Source of the DNA: JAZDRH01 sp047470865
GTDB taxonomy: Bacteria; Pseudomonadota; Gammaproteobacteria; Pseudomonadales; Pseudomonadaceae
DNA length: 40,726 nt
Assembly (NCBI RefSeq): GCF_047470865.1
Contig: NZ_JAZDRH010000029.1
Coordinates: 1 to 40,726, forward strand
Direction of reading: 5' to 3'
The position numbers and the translations under genes were made by a program. Positions 1 through 8,270 of the stretch are shown here, one piece after another; position 1 is the first letter of the stretch, and each line of letters starts with the position of its first letter. Under the pieces are notes generated by a model that did no database searches, was not told the DNA's origin, and saw nothing but the letters and a program-made list of their open reading frames with translations.

Positions 1-1
1 T

Positions 2-169
2 TTACATACTGACTCAAGAGAGGTTTATTTATATTTTGGTTTTATCCTTGAACAGGCTAAAAAAAATAAAATGATAACTGTAAAAGCTGTACTTGAAGAG
101 CTGTTGTCTTTAGCAGATGGTACTAATTGGTGCAATCTGGGATCAATAAAAACTTTCTTAAAATCTTAG
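2..169 (+). CDS. C-terminal end of an unknown small protein, possibly an Rhs-associated immunity protein (partial)
   Basis: An open frame enters from the left edge of the window and stops at TAG 167-169, giving the last 55 residues of a protein. It contains the stretch EVYLYFGFILEQAKKNKM and ends in GSIKTFLKS. I do not recognise the family. Its end abuts a fragment of Rhs core sequence in another frame, the layout seen where immunity genes sit between displaced Rhs C-terminal cassettes, so an immunity role is plausible but only inferred from position. The start lies outside the window. The frame is open over its full visible length and the composition looks protein-like, but the AT-rich sequence makes chance openness possible. 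Confidence 0.4.
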   Translation, partial: LHTDSREVYLYFGFILEQAKKNKMITVKAVLEELLSLADGTNWCNLGSIKTFLKS

Positions 170-550
170 TAAGTAAATTTCGGTTATACAACATTACTAG
201 CGATTATATCGGACGTTCAGTACAGGCATTCGATGAGCAAGGGATCAAGGTCTGGAGTACTGACTATGATATCTATGGTAGATTAAGGAACTTAGAGGGT
301 GAGCGACCCCGCGCGACAGTTTGGCTCATTCGTTATAAACATCTACTAGATGTTTACTAAGCGCTCTGCCCTCTTTTCGTCAGTTAGGACAGTACAAGGA
401 CATTGAACTGAATGGACTGTACTATAACCGCTTTAGGTATTATGATTCTACTATGGGGTTGTATATCTCTAAGGATCCTATAGATCTAGCTGGAAATAAC
501 CCACTATGTACGCGTATGTATGGGAAAGTAATCTAGATTTGCTACAATAA
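170..550 (+). pseudogene. Rhs-family core C-terminal fragment, decayed
   Basis: Two blocks in different frames read as the conserved end of an Rhs/YD-repeat protein. Block one (about 175-305, frame 1) gives SVQAFDEQGIKVWSTDYDIY followed by GRLRNLEGE. Block two (about 366-500, frame 3) gives FRQLGQYKDIELNGLYYNRF, then RYYDSTMGLYISKDPIDLAG. Around 501-505 one base is missing; restoring it continues the reading as NPTMYAYVWESNLDL, then TAA at 548-550. Between the blocks lie about 55 bases foreign to the Rhs pattern, including a perfect inverted repeat. The usual DPxGL motif is DPIDL here, and no variable toxin domain follows the core. In intact Rhs proteins this region forms the shell that encloses a C-terminal toxin. 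This copy has at least two frame disruptions and no start, so it is a relic, probably of a displaced orphan cassette. Confidence 0.75.
337..355. repeat. Perfect 9-bp inverted repeat with one-base centre inside the Rhs relic
   Basis: AAACATCTA-C-TAGATGTTT forms nine perfect pairs around one base. It lies in the roughly 55-base segment that interrupts the two Rhs core blocks. There is no T-tract, so it is not a classical terminator. It may be a remnant of inserted DNA or a recombination site; nothing else supports a function. Confidence 0.5.
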
Positions 551-600
551 TTACTTCTTACTAGACCATTCTGCATTGATTTAAAGTTGACGGTTACCTT

Positions 601-801
601 ATGCGTATTCAGTTAAATGGTGAGCCACACGAAGTTAGCGAGCAAGCAAGTATCGCTGATTTACTAGAGCAGCTTGCTCTAACCGGACGACGTGTTGCCG
701 TTGAGCTAAACCTTGAAATAGTGCCCCGTAGCTTGCATGCAACCACACATCTACAAGAAGGTGATGCGGTTGAGGTGGTGCACGCTATTGGTGGTGGCTA
801 G
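601..801 (+). CDS. thiS: Sulfur carrier protein ThiS
   Basis: This 66-residue ubiquitin-fold protein carries sulfur for the thiazole ring of thiamine. Its C-terminal glycine is adenylated and converted to a thiocarboxylate, which ThiG uses together with a 1-deoxyxylulose-5-phosphate adduct and dehydroglycine. The sequence shows the family pattern: MRIQLNGEP at the N-terminus, the helix around SIADLLEQLAL, the VAVELN strand, and the end VEVVHAIGGG with the required terminal glycines. Length is normal. It lies 39 bases before thiG on the same strand, the usual Pseudomonas pairing, so the two are probably co-transcribed. The Shine-Dalgarno sequence before the ATG is weak. I saw no TPP riboswitch in the 50 bases between the Rhs relic and this gene. 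Confidence 0.93.
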   Translation: MRIQLNGEPHEVSEQASIADLLEQLALTGRRVAVELNLEIVPRSLHATTHLQEGDAVEVVHAIGGG

Positions 802-840
802 TCATCAGTCGTGTAAATACCCTTATTAAAAACGCTTGGG

Positions 841-1644
841 ATGAACTTGATGAGCCAATCACAACTTGACAAACCACTGGTTTTGGCGGGAAAAACCTAT
901 AACTCTCGCTTATTAGTGGGCACAGGTAAATATAAAGATTTAAACGAAACAGGTGAAGCAATTGAAGCATCGGGCGCTGATATTGTAACTGTAGCTGTGC
1001 GTCGTACCAATATAGGGCAAAACCCTAATGAGCCAAACTTACTAGATGTGATTTCGCCTGAGCGTTACACCATCTTACCTAATACCGCAGGTTGTTATGA
1101 TGCTGCTGAAGCTGTACGTACTTGCCGTTTAGCACGTGAATTGTTAGATGGCCACACGCTGGTAAAACTAGAAGTGCTGGCCGATCAGAAAACCTTATTT
1201 CCTAATGTTATCGAAACCTTAAAGGCGGCAGAAATTTTAGTAAAAGATGGTTTTGATGTCATGGTTTATACCAGTGATGATCCTATTATTGCTCGTCAAT
1301 TAGAAGAAATTGGCTGCATTGCAGTGATGCCATTGGCAGGCTTAATAGGTACGGGTTTAGGTATTTGTAATCCTTATAATCTGCGCATTATTTTAGAAGA
1401 AGCCAAAGTTCCAGTGTTAGTTGATGCCGGTGTGGGCACAGCGTCAGATGCCACTATTGCGATGGAAATGGGATGTGCCGCGGTGCTAATGAACAGTGCT
1501 ATTGCTAATGCACAACATCCTGTTCTCATGGCTAAGGCAATGAAGCATGCGATTGAAGCGGGACGTCTAGCTTATCTAGCTGGCCGTATGCCGAAAAAAC
1601 TATATGCCAGCGCATCTTCGCCACTCGATGGTGTGGTTCGTTAA
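841..1644 (+). CDS. thiG: Thiazole synthase ThiG
   Basis: ThiG is a TIM-barrel enzyme that builds the thiazole phosphate of thiamine from 1-deoxyxylulose-5-phosphate, dehydroglycine and ThiS thiocarboxylate. The sequence follows the family closely: RLLVGTGKYKD near residue 23, VAVRRTNIG around 51-58, the Schiff-base lysine in LVKLEVLADQK (K109 in this numbering), PLAGLIGTGLGI, and the phosphate-binding end VDAGVGTASDA followed by the conserved RMPKKLYASASSPLDG tail. Length (267) fits the family. The first ATG at 841 adds three residues; ATG 850 (MSQSQLDKP) resembles the Pseudomonas N-terminus and may be the true start. It follows thiS and is closed by a hairpin terminator at 1656-1678. Confidence 0.96.
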   Translation: MNLMSQSQLDKPLVLAGKTYNSRLLVGTGKYKDLNETGEAIEASGADIVTVAVRRTNIGQNPNEPNLLDVISPERYTILPNTAGCYDAAEAVRTCRLARELLDGHTLVKLEVLADQKTLFPNVIETLKAAEILVKDGFDVMVYTSDDPIIARQLEEIGCIAVMPLAGLIGTGLGICNPYNLRIILEEAKVPVLVDAGVGTASDATIAMEMGCAAVLMNSAIANAQHPVLMAKAMKHAIEAGRLAYLAGRMPKKLYASASSPLDGVVR

Positions 1645-1655
1645 TTCAGTTTGAG

Positions 1656-1678
1656 ACCAAGCTAGCTTGGTGCTTTTT
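1656..1678 (+). terminator. Rho-independent terminator after thiSG
   Basis: A perfect 16-base palindrome, ACCAAG-CTAG-CTTGGT, is followed by GC and a run of five T. It lies 12 bases after the thiG stop and 17 bases before the trmB start, so some transcription may pass through to trmB. Confidence 0.7.
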
Positions 1679-1694
1679 ATTACATAGGTTTGAT

Positions 1695-2390
1695 ATGAGT
1701 GACATCCCTCCTGAGCATATGCGTCAAGTTAAAAGCTTCGTTATGCGAGCAGGTCGAGTAACGGCAGGACAGCAGCGTAGCTTAGATATTGGTTGGCCAA
1801 AGTTTGGCTTAACACGCGAGCAAGGCATGCAAAATCTTGATCAGCTATTTGGGCGATCTGCAGCTAAAACGCTAGAAATTGGTTTTGGTATGGGGCAATC
1901 TTTGCTGGAAATGGCACAAGCCGCACCTGAGCAAGACTTTATTGGCATTGAAGTACATCGCCCAGGCATTGGTGCGTTATTAGGTGGGTTGTTAGAGAAC
2001 CAGCTAAGTAATGTGCGTATTTACAGCACAGATGCAATTGATATTTTAAATGAATGTATTGCTGATAACAGCCTTGATCGCTTGCTGCTATTTTTCCCAG
2101 ATCCTTGGCATAAAGCCCGTCACCATAAACGCCGTATAGTACAGCCCGCATTTGCTGAACTAGTTCGGAAAAAATTGAAAGTAGGTGGCGTATTTCATAT
2201 GGCAACTGACTGGGAAAACTATGCAGAATATATGCTTGAAGTGATGACAGCAGCGCCAGGTTATGAAAACTTATCGCCTACTAATACGTGGGTTGAACGC
2301 CCTCAAGAGCGTCCAGAAACCAAATTTGAGCGTAGAGGACAGCGCCTAGGGCATGGTGTTTGGGACTTAAAGTTTAAAAAAATCAGTTAA
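1695..2390 (+). CDS. trmB: tRNA (guanine-46-N7)-methyltransferase TrmB
   Basis: TrmB is a class I SAM-dependent methyltransferase that makes m7G at position 46 of tRNA variable loops. Visible motifs are the SAM-binding LEIGFGMGQS (residues 60-69), IGIEVHRPGIGALL, the catalytic-site block LLFFPDPWHKARHHKRRIVQ, HMATDWENYAEYM, and the C-terminal tRNA-binding tail RPETKFERRGQRLGHGVWDL. The 231-residue length is normal. The ATG at 1695 gives the N-terminus MSDIPPEHMRQVKSFVMRAG, typical of Pseudomonas TrmB. It stands 50 bases after thiG, the same order as in Pseudomonas aeruginosa, and is followed by a clear terminator. Confidence 0.96.
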   Translation: MSDIPPEHMRQVKSFVMRAGRVTAGQQRSLDIGWPKFGLTREQGMQNLDQLFGRSAAKTLEIGFGMGQSLLEMAQAAPEQDFIGIEVHRPGIGALLGGLLENQLSNVRIYSTDAIDILNECIADNSLDRLLLFFPDPWHKARHHKRRIVQPAFAELVRKKLKVGGVFHMATDWENYAEYMLEVMTAAPGYENLSPTNTWVERPQERPETKFERRGQRLGHGVWDLKFKKIS

Positions 2391-2413
2391 ATCCGAATAC
2401 AGCTTAATCAACC

Positions 2414-2449
2414 AACCCCGAACAGTTAGACATACTTTTCGGGGTTTTT
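2414..2449 (+). terminator. Rho-independent terminator after trmB
   Basis: The arms AACCCCGAA (2414-2422) and TTCGGGGTT (2438-2446) form nine perfect pairs around a 15-base loop, followed by further T residues. It lies 24 bases after the trmB stop. Confidence 0.85.
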
Positions 2450-2514
2450 AACATCTGCACTCTACAACCTTAGGCGAATAAACTTGGTACTTTTGTAAAA
2501 CGCCACTAAAAATT

Positions 2515-2527
2515 AAACGACCGTTTG
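2515..2527. promoter_or_regulatory. PsrA-like operator candidate upstream of the fatty-acid module
   Basis: The palindrome AAACG-AC-CGTTT, followed by G, lies 72 bases before the fabG-like start. It matches the half-site pattern AAAC-N4-GTTTG described for PsrA, the TetR-type repressor of fatty-acid oxidation genes in Pseudomonas. The downstream genes (reductase, MaoC hydratase, thiolase, acyl-CoA ligase) are a fitting target. The match is short and could be coincidental. No -10/-35 pair stands out in the 208-base gap. Confidence 0.35.
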
Positions 2528-2598
2528 ATATGCGTTTATGCTGAAACGTAAAGAATAGTATTCAAATCCAGTAGCAGCATGACTTTAAAGGAATTCAA

Positions 2599-3951
2599 AT
2601 GAGTCATAATAAATTAGATAAATACATGGCGTTCGCCAACTCTGGGTTAGGCAGTCGTATCACAAAGTGGCTAGGTTTACCTAAACCGCTCCCTCTACAA
2701 CGCTTTTCAAATAATAGCCAAGTCGTTAGCCCTATTGTATTTGCCAGCACAGAGAATAGTCCTTTACAAGCAGCGCTCATGACACAGTTTGAGCAATTAA
2801 AAAGGGTTGTTTTACCTCCAGCGCAAGAGGCTTCAGCCAACTTGACCAAGGTTTCAGCCTTAGTATTTGACGCTAGTGCTTTAGCAAGCTTGCAGGATCT
2901 TGAGCAGCTGTATGGTTTTTTCCACAACAACGTAAAACGCTTACAGCAACATGGGAGAGTATTGGTTATAGGCTTGCCACCAGAGCAATGTAGTCAATGC
3001 GAGCAACAAATTGTACAGCGCTCATTAGAAGGGTTGGTACGATCACTGGGTAAAGAACTGCATAAAAATATTGCTTGCCAATTACTCTATGTTGCTGAAA
3101 GCGCAAAGCACTCCTTATCTAGCACCCTAGACTTTTTCTTAAGTGCAAAATCGGCCTATGTATCAGGGCAGGTGATACGAATTACACAACCATCGAATAA
3201 GCAGGTTGATCCGATACAAATATTGGCTCAACAATCTGTATTGGTAACAGGTGCAGCGCGCGGAATTGGGGCGTCCATTGCACAAACCATGGCAGATTTT
3301 GGTGCAAAAGTTGTGTGCTTGGATGTTCCTCAAGCACAAGCAGCGCTGGAAAAAACAGCAAAACGTATAGGCGCACAAGCCTTAGCTTTAGATATTACTG
3401 GTGAACATGCCAGTTCAGTATTAGTTGATTATGCAAAGGCGCATGGAGCTTTTGACGTACTGGTACATAACGCAGGTATCACACGGGATAAAACCATTGC
3501 CAAAATGAGCAAAGAGGCATGGGATCTTGTAATGGCTGTAAACCTAACAGCACCTTTACATATAACACAACAACTTCTAGAACAGGGGCAGCTCAATCAA
3601 GGAGCGAGAGTTATTTGCGTATCCTCTATCTCAGGCATTGCAGGGAACTTAGGGCAAACTAACTATGCGGTCTCCAAAGCTGGGGTGATAGGCATGGTGG
3701 ATGCCTTAGCGGATAGCTTTGCAGCCCAAGGTATGAGCATTAACGCAGTTGCACCTGGCTTTATTGAAACACAGATGACAGCTCAGATTCCTATGATGAT
3801 TCGTCAAGCAGGACGGCGCATGAACTCCATGGGGCAGGGCGGGCAGCCAGAAGATGTAGCACAAACTATTAGCTGGTTGGCTCGGGCAGACTCACTCTCT
3901 GTAAATGGGCAAATAGTGCGCGTTTGTGGACAAAGTCTGTTAGGAGCTTAA
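2599..3951 (+). CDS. High-molecular-weight FabG-type 3-oxoacyl reductase (SDR family)
   Basis: The 450-residue protein has an N-terminal region of about 205 residues without catalytic motifs and a C-terminal short-chain dehydrogenase domain. The nucleotide-binding motif TGAARGIG is at about 216-223, NAG follows within VLVHNAGITRD, and the catalytic residues are Ser343 in VSSISGIAG and Tyr356/Lys360 in NYAVSKAG. This two-domain layout is that of high-molecular-weight FabG (Mycobacterium FabG4), which reduces 3-oxoacyl-CoA or 3-oxoacyl-ACP, usually with NADH. It is about 200 residues longer than housekeeping FabG. A good Shine-Dalgarno (AAGGA) precedes ATG 2599. It starts an operon with the MaoC gene one base behind. 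Its likely role is interconverting 3-hydroxy- and 3-oxoacyl thioesters with the MaoC protein and the thiolase downstream. Confidence 0.88.
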   Translation: MSHNKLDKYMAFANSGLGSRITKWLGLPKPLPLQRFSNNSQVVSPIVFASTENSPLQAALMTQFEQLKRVVLPPAQEASANLTKVSALVFDASALASLQDLEQLYGFFHNNVKRLQQHGRVLVIGLPPEQCSQCEQQIVQRSLEGLVRSLGKELHKNIACQLLYVAESAKHSLSSTLDFFLSAKSAYVSGQVIRITQPSNKQVDPIQILAQQSVLVTGAARGIGASIAQTMADFGAKVVCLDVPQAQAALEKTAKRIGAQALALDITGEHASSVLVDYAKAHGAFDVLVHNAGITRDKTIAKMSKEAWDLVMAVNLTAPLHITQQLLEQGQLNQGARVICVSSISGIAGNLGQTNYAVSKAGVIGMVDALADSFAAQGMSINAVAPGFIETQMTAQIPMMIRQAGRRMNSMGQGGQPEDVAQTISWLARADSLSVNGQIVRVCGQSLLGA

Positions 3952-3952
3952 G

Positions 3953-4831
3953 ATGCCAAAGGTTATTGAAATTGCATCTTTGCCCAGTACAGCCAGTGTT
4001 TTGTGGCAAGGTGTGAAAACATTAAACAAGAAAGCAAAAAATAATTGGCAGCTACCTGACATAACGATACGTCACTCAGACACTTCTATTGGTGCTCATC
4101 AATTAGCGGCTTATCGTCGTATTTGCGGCTTTTCTAATAGACAAATCGTACCCCTAACCTTTGTTCATCAAATGGTTTTTCCATTACATTTAGAGTTGAT
4201 GGCTCATCCAAGCTTCCCCTTTCCTATGGTTGGCATGGTACATCTGTCTAATTATATAAAGCAGTTTTCAGCAGTAACACTTGATGACGTGATTCGTATT
4301 GAGGTGGCCTGTGGTGAAGTTGAGCAGCATGAAAAAGGGCTGGTTGTTGTATTAGAAAGCAAAGTTTGGACGCAGCATCAACTGGTTTGGCAAAGCAGTA
4401 GTAAATATTTACATAAATATAAATTAGACAATGCTCGCCAGTTAACACCTTGGCCTTTTTTAGCCATTAATTATCGCCAGCTTGTGAGAACCCAATCTTG
4501 GGTATTGGATGCAAGTTTAGGTAATAGATTCGCTAAGGTTTCAGGCGATTATAACCCCATCCATATTTCTAATTTAGGCGCTAAATTATTTGGTTTTCCT
4601 AGCAAGATTGCCCATGGCATGTGGACTTTAGGGCGTAGTTTAGCCGCTTTACAAAATAATACAGCCGTGCAGCAAGCTGAGTTGTCGGTTGAGTTTAAGC
4701 AGCCTATTTTGCTACCGGCAACGGTGGAGTTTTTTAAACAAGGCACATCAGCCTTAAGTAGCGAGTTTGAAGTTCGGCGCAAAGGCAGCCAGCTGTCCCA
4801 CTTAAGTGGAGTATTTTCTGTTACTCAATAA
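3953..4831 (+). CDS. MaoC-like (R)-specific enoyl-CoA hydratase / hot-dog dehydratase
   Basis: The 292-residue protein ends in a MaoC hot-dog domain carrying the hydratase-2 motif: D199 and H204 in GDYNPIH, then AKLFGFPSKIAHGMWTLG. The Asp and His are the catalytic pair that adds or removes water from trans-2-enoyl or (R)-3-hydroxyacyl-CoA. The N-terminal half looks like a second, degenerate hot-dog fold (LTFVHQMVFPLHLELM) without the catalytic motif, a common double-hot-dog layout. It starts one base after the FabG-like stop, so the two are translationally linked and form a reductase/hydratase pair acting on (R)-3-hydroxyacyl intermediates. Whether the flux is degradation, PHA precursor supply or lipid remodelling cannot be told from sequence. 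Confidence 0.85.
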   Translation: MPKVIEIASLPSTASVLWQGVKTLNKKAKNNWQLPDITIRHSDTSIGAHQLAAYRRICGFSNRQIVPLTFVHQMVFPLHLELMAHPSFPFPMVGMVHLSNYIKQFSAVTLDDVIRIEVACGEVEQHEKGLVVVLESKVWTQHQLVWQSSSKYLHKYKLDNARQLTPWPFLAINYRQLVRTQSWVLDASLGNRFAKVSGDYNPIHISNLGAKLFGFPSKIAHGMWTLGRSLAALQNNTAVQQAELSVEFKQPILLPATVEFFKQGTSALSSEFEVRRKGSQLSHLSGVFSVTQ

Positions 4832-4891
4832 TGGCAATCTGTCATTGTCGATGTAGCCACAACAATAATTTAGGCTTGAAAATCGAGAAGG

Positions 4892-6188
4892 ATGCTGACC
4901 ATGGAAGCGTCAAAAACAGTACGTAGAGTAGCAATTATTGGTGGTAATCGTACCCCATTTGCACGTTCTAATACGCTATATAGCAGTGCTACTAATCAAG
5001 AGTTACAGGTAGCAGCTTTACAAGGATTAATAGACCGCTACCAGTTACAAGGTATGCGTTTAGGAGAGTTTGTTTCGGGGGCAGTGATCAAACACTCCCG
5101 CGATTTTAACCTAGCTCGCGAAGTTTTATTGTCTACTAACTTATCAGCTTACACCCCCGCTTATGACGTACAGCAAGCTTGCGCCACGGGGCTGGAAGCT
5201 GTAAGCCAATGTAGCAAACAAGATTGCCTTAGGGCAAATTGAAGTGGGTATTGCTGGGGGAAGTGATACTACTTCGGACGCGCCTATTGGTATTAATGAA
5301 AAACTACGGCACATACTGCTTGCCGCAAATCGACAAAAAACTACGGGCGCTAAGTTAAAAACATTATTAAAAGTGCGGCCTTCAATGCTGTTTAAGTTTT
5401 TATTGCCACGCAATGGTGAGCCACGTACAGGGCTGTCCATGGGCGATCATTGTGAGGATATGGCAAAGCGCTGGAATATCAGCCGTTATGACCAAGACTT
5501 ATTAGCACTAACAAGCCATCAGCGATTAGCTGCGGCCTATGATGAAGGCTTCTTTGATGACCTACTAACACCTTACTTAGGCTTAGAGCGTGATAATAAT
5601 TTGCGAGCCGATAGTAGCTTAGAAAAACTATCTATTTTAAAACCTGCGTATGAAAAGCAGCATGGCACCTTAACTGCTGGTAATTCAACGCCCTTAACAG
5701 ATGGCGCCTCCATGGTGTTGCTGGCCAGCGAGGACTGGGCAGCTCAACACAATATGCCTATTTTAGCTTATTTAAGAACTGTAGAAACGGCTGCTGTTGA
5801 TTTCGTTTCTGGTGAAGAAGGCTTATTAATGGCACCCGTTTATGCTGTACCTCGGATGTTAAAACGTGAAGGTTTAGATTTTGGCGATTTCGACTTTTAT
5901 GAAATACATGAAGCTTTTGCCGCACAAGTACTTTGTACCCTGAAAGCTTGGGAGGATGAGCAGTATTGTCAAGAGCGTTTAGGTTGGAGTGGTGCGCTAG
6001 GTGCAGTTGACGCTGGCAAACTTAATGTAAAGGGTAGTTCATTGGCCTGTGGGCATCCATTTGCTGCCACTGGGGGTCGGATTTTAGCAACGCTAGCTAA
6101 GCTCTTAAATCAACAAGGTAGCGGTCGTGGCTTGATTTCTATCTGCGCTGCAGGTGGGCAAGGCATTACTGCCATACTAGAAAAATAA
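4892..6188 (+). pseudogene. Acetyl-CoA acyltransferase (thiolase), frameshifted
   Basis: A complete thiolase is spread over two frames. The first part (4892-about 5209) has IIGGNRTPFAR and the acylation cysteine in DVQQACATGLEA. The second (about 5211-6188) resumes as VANKIALGQIEVGIAGGSD and includes TDGASMV, EIHEAFAAQ, the catalytic GHPFAATGGR and the C-terminal cysteine motif CAAGGQG. Dropping one base near 5204-5210 joins them into one chain of about 430 residues with every catalytic motif, of the FadI-like long type. A Shine-Dalgarno-like AGAAGG fits ATG 4901 better than ATG 4892. The rest of the gene is undamaged, so this is either a very recent mutation or a sequencing error; no slippery site suggests programmed frameshifting. 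It would supply the thiolysis step for the neighbouring module. Confidence 0.8.
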
Positions 6189-6201
6189 TAAGGAATTTAC
6201 T

Positions 6202-7944
6202 ATGAACCAAGCTGCTCAGTTTCCTCATAATTACCGTCGACATAACTTTCAACGTCCAACTACAGAACGGCCTTGGCTAAAAAGCTATATGGCTGGAGTG
6301 GTGAGTGATATTGATGATCAAATTGAGCAGTACACTTCTTTAGAAGATATTTTGTATCGCCATATTGAAAAGTTTAAGCAACGCGAAGCCTTTGTCAGCA
6401 TAGGTGTAGCTATGACCTATGCTCAATGGGGCGAAAAAGCCAAGTATTTTGCTGCTTGGTTGCAATCTAAAGGCGTTAAAAAAGGTGATCGAGTGGCGTT
6501 AATGATGCCCAATTGTTTGCAATACCCTATTTGTTTATTAGGCGCACTGCAAATTGGTGCTGTGGTGGTTAATATTAACCCTCTCTATACTGCCAGCGAA
6601 ATGGAAAAGCTGCTTATTGATAGTGGTGCAGAAACCTTGGTTATTTTTGAAAACTTTGCCCATACCTTTGAGCAAGTGGCGGCTAAAAGTAAAATCAAAA
6701 ATATTGTGTTAGGCAGTATTGGAGACATGATCGGTAGCTTGAAAGGCATGTTGATCAACTTTGTATTGCGCCATGTGGAAAAACAAATTCCTGCCTATAA
6801 ATTACCGTCTTTTGAGCGTTTTAATACAATGCTCAAAATAGGCTCTACTATGCAAGTAACACCGGTTAGCATGCAGTTGGATGATTTGGCATTTTTGCAA
6901 TATACCGGCGGTACCACGGGCGATGCTAAAGGCGCTATGCTCAGCCATAGAAATATTCTGGCTAACATCATGCAGGCAAAGGCTTGGACTAATGGCCAGA
7001 TCGACGAGAATGTGCAAGAAACCAATGTTACGTTATTGCCGATGTACCATATTTTTTCCCTCACAGTAAACTGCTTTATGTTCACTTGTCAGGGGGGGCG
7101 CAATGTGCTGATTGCTAATCCTCGTGATGTAAAACGCGTGGTTATGATATTAAAGAATGAAAAATTTAATGGTATGGCTGGCGTAAACACATTATTTAAC
7201 GGCCTGCTTAATAATAAAGATTTTTGTGCACGTGACTTTTCTGAATTAAAACTTGTTATTGCTGGAGGTATGGCAACACAAAAGGCTATTGCAACCCGTT
7301 GGAAAGAAGTAACGGGGGTGCCTATTAAAGAAGGCTATGGCTTAACTGAAACATCACCAGTTGTCACTATGAATCCAGTTAATTTAGAGACCATTCGTAA
7401 TGAGGACTTTACTGGCAGCATTGGTGTACCTGTGCCTTCAACTTGGGTGCGTTTTATTAAGGAAGATGGTACCGAAGCGGCCATTGGTGAGCGTGGCGAG
7501 GTACAGGTGTGGGGGCCGCAGGTTATGCAAGGCTATTGGCAACGTCCTGAAGAAACTGCCAAAGTAATAGATAAAAATGGCTGGTTCGGTACTGGTGATG
7601 TTGGCTATATGACAGAAGATGGTTTTGTTTATTTGGTAGACCGTATTAAGGATATGATTTTAGTATCTGGCTTTAATGTTTATCCCAATGAAATTGAAGA
7701 TGCAGTTGCCTTGCATCCTGGGGTAATGGAAGTCGCTGCTATTGGTGTGCCTGACGAGGTAACAGGGGAGAAGGTGAAGATTGTGGTAGTGCGAAAAGAT
7801 CCTGAGCTTACGCAAGAGCAACTGTTAGAGCACTGTCGTCAGCATTTAACGGGCTATAAAGTGCCTAAGTTTATCGAGTTTAGGGTTGAGGAATTACCTA
7901 AAACTACAGTGGGTAAAGTGCTGCGCCGCGCATTGCGCGATTAA
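6202..7944 (+). CDS. fadD: Long-chain acyl-CoA synthetase FadD
   Basis: This adenylate-forming enzyme activates fatty acids to acyl-CoA with ATP at the inner membrane. Family motifs are intact: the phosphate-binding loop YTGGTTGDAKGAMLSH starts at Y234, GYGLTETSP is at 378-386, and the hinge/FACS region is GWFGTGDVGYMTEDGFVYLVDRIKD, followed by the C-terminal lysine in PKTTVGKVLRR. At 580 residues it is slightly longer than E. coli FadD because of its N-terminus. It follows the thiolase gene by 13 bases with a Shine-Dalgarno (AAGGAA). Its stop overlaps that of the convergent DUF3392 gene (TTAA, 7941-7944), and no terminator hairpin is visible there. Confidence 0.94.
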   Translation: MNQAAQFPHNYRRHNFQRPTTERPWLKSYMAGVVSDIDDQIEQYTSLEDILYRHIEKFKQREAFVSIGVAMTYAQWGEKAKYFAAWLQSKGVKKGDRVALMMPNCLQYPICLLGALQIGAVVVNINPLYTASEMEKLLIDSGAETLVIFENFAHTFEQVAAKSKIKNIVLGSIGDMIGSLKGMLINFVLRHVEKQIPAYKLPSFERFNTMLKIGSTMQVTPVSMQLDDLAFLQYTGGTTGDAKGAMLSHRNILANIMQAKAWTNGQIDENVQETNVTLLPMYHIFSLTVNCFMFTCQGGRNVLIANPRDVKRVVMILKNEKFNGMAGVNTLFNGLLNNKDFCARDFSELKLVIAGGMATQKAIATRWKEVTGVPIKEGYGLTETSPVVTMNPVNLETIRNEDFTGSIGVPVPSTWVRFIKEDGTEAAIGERGEVQVWGPQVMQGYWQRPEETAKVIDKNGWFGTGDVGYMTEDGFVYLVDRIKDMILVSGFNVYPNEIEDAVALHPGVMEVAAIGVPDEVTGEKVKIVVVRKDPELTQEQLLEHCRQHLTGYKVPKFIEFRVEELPKTTVGKVLRRALRD

Positions 7945-8261
7945 CGCCTGTCTGCAAATACACCAATTAGAATAAATACCACCAATAACACAGGGGAAAG
8001 GGTGTAGTTATTTAAGTAACTAAGCCCTTTGCCTAGCCAAGGTGTTACATAAATGGTGGCCAAACCAAAGCCAACGCAGATAACAATAAAGAGCAAGGTT
8101 CTAAATATAAAGTGCCAGTGCGCAAAAAAACTACGCAGCCAACTGAGCAGGCTTGGCCCGCCTAGCACTAAGATGCTAGCCATTAAGGCAAGGCTGATTT
8201 GGCTTAGATGGCTGCGGCTCCAGTTTGATAGCTGTACAATCCAATCGGCAATGACATCCAT
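7941..8261 (-). CDS. DUF3392 family inner-membrane protein
   Basis: This 106-residue protein has three clear hydrophobic segments: one around SLALMASILVLGGPSLLSWL, one around TLLFIVICVGFGLATIYV, and one around SPVLLVVFILIGVFA. It ends in DRR. Length and pattern agree with the DUF3392 family of gammaproteobacterial membrane proteins, whose function is not established. It starts 9 bases after the hemW stop and is the last gene of the metX-metW operon. It meets fadD tail to tail with overlapping stop codons. Confidence 0.75.
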   Translation of the reverse strand: MDVIADWIVQLSNWSRSHLSQISLALMASILVLGGPSLLSWLRSFFAHWHFIFRTLLFIVICVGFGLATIYVTPWLGKGLSYLNNYTLSPVLLVVFILIGVFADRR

Positions 8262-8270
8262 ATTTAATAC

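Noticed and set aside
551..600. TPP riboswitch before thiS
   Set aside because: The gap to the Rhs relic is only 50 bases and lacks the conserved THI-box core.
5201..5250. Programmed frameshift in the thiolase gene
   Set aside because: No slippery heptamer or downstream stem was visible, and thiolases are not known to use frameshifting; mutation or sequencing error is simpler.
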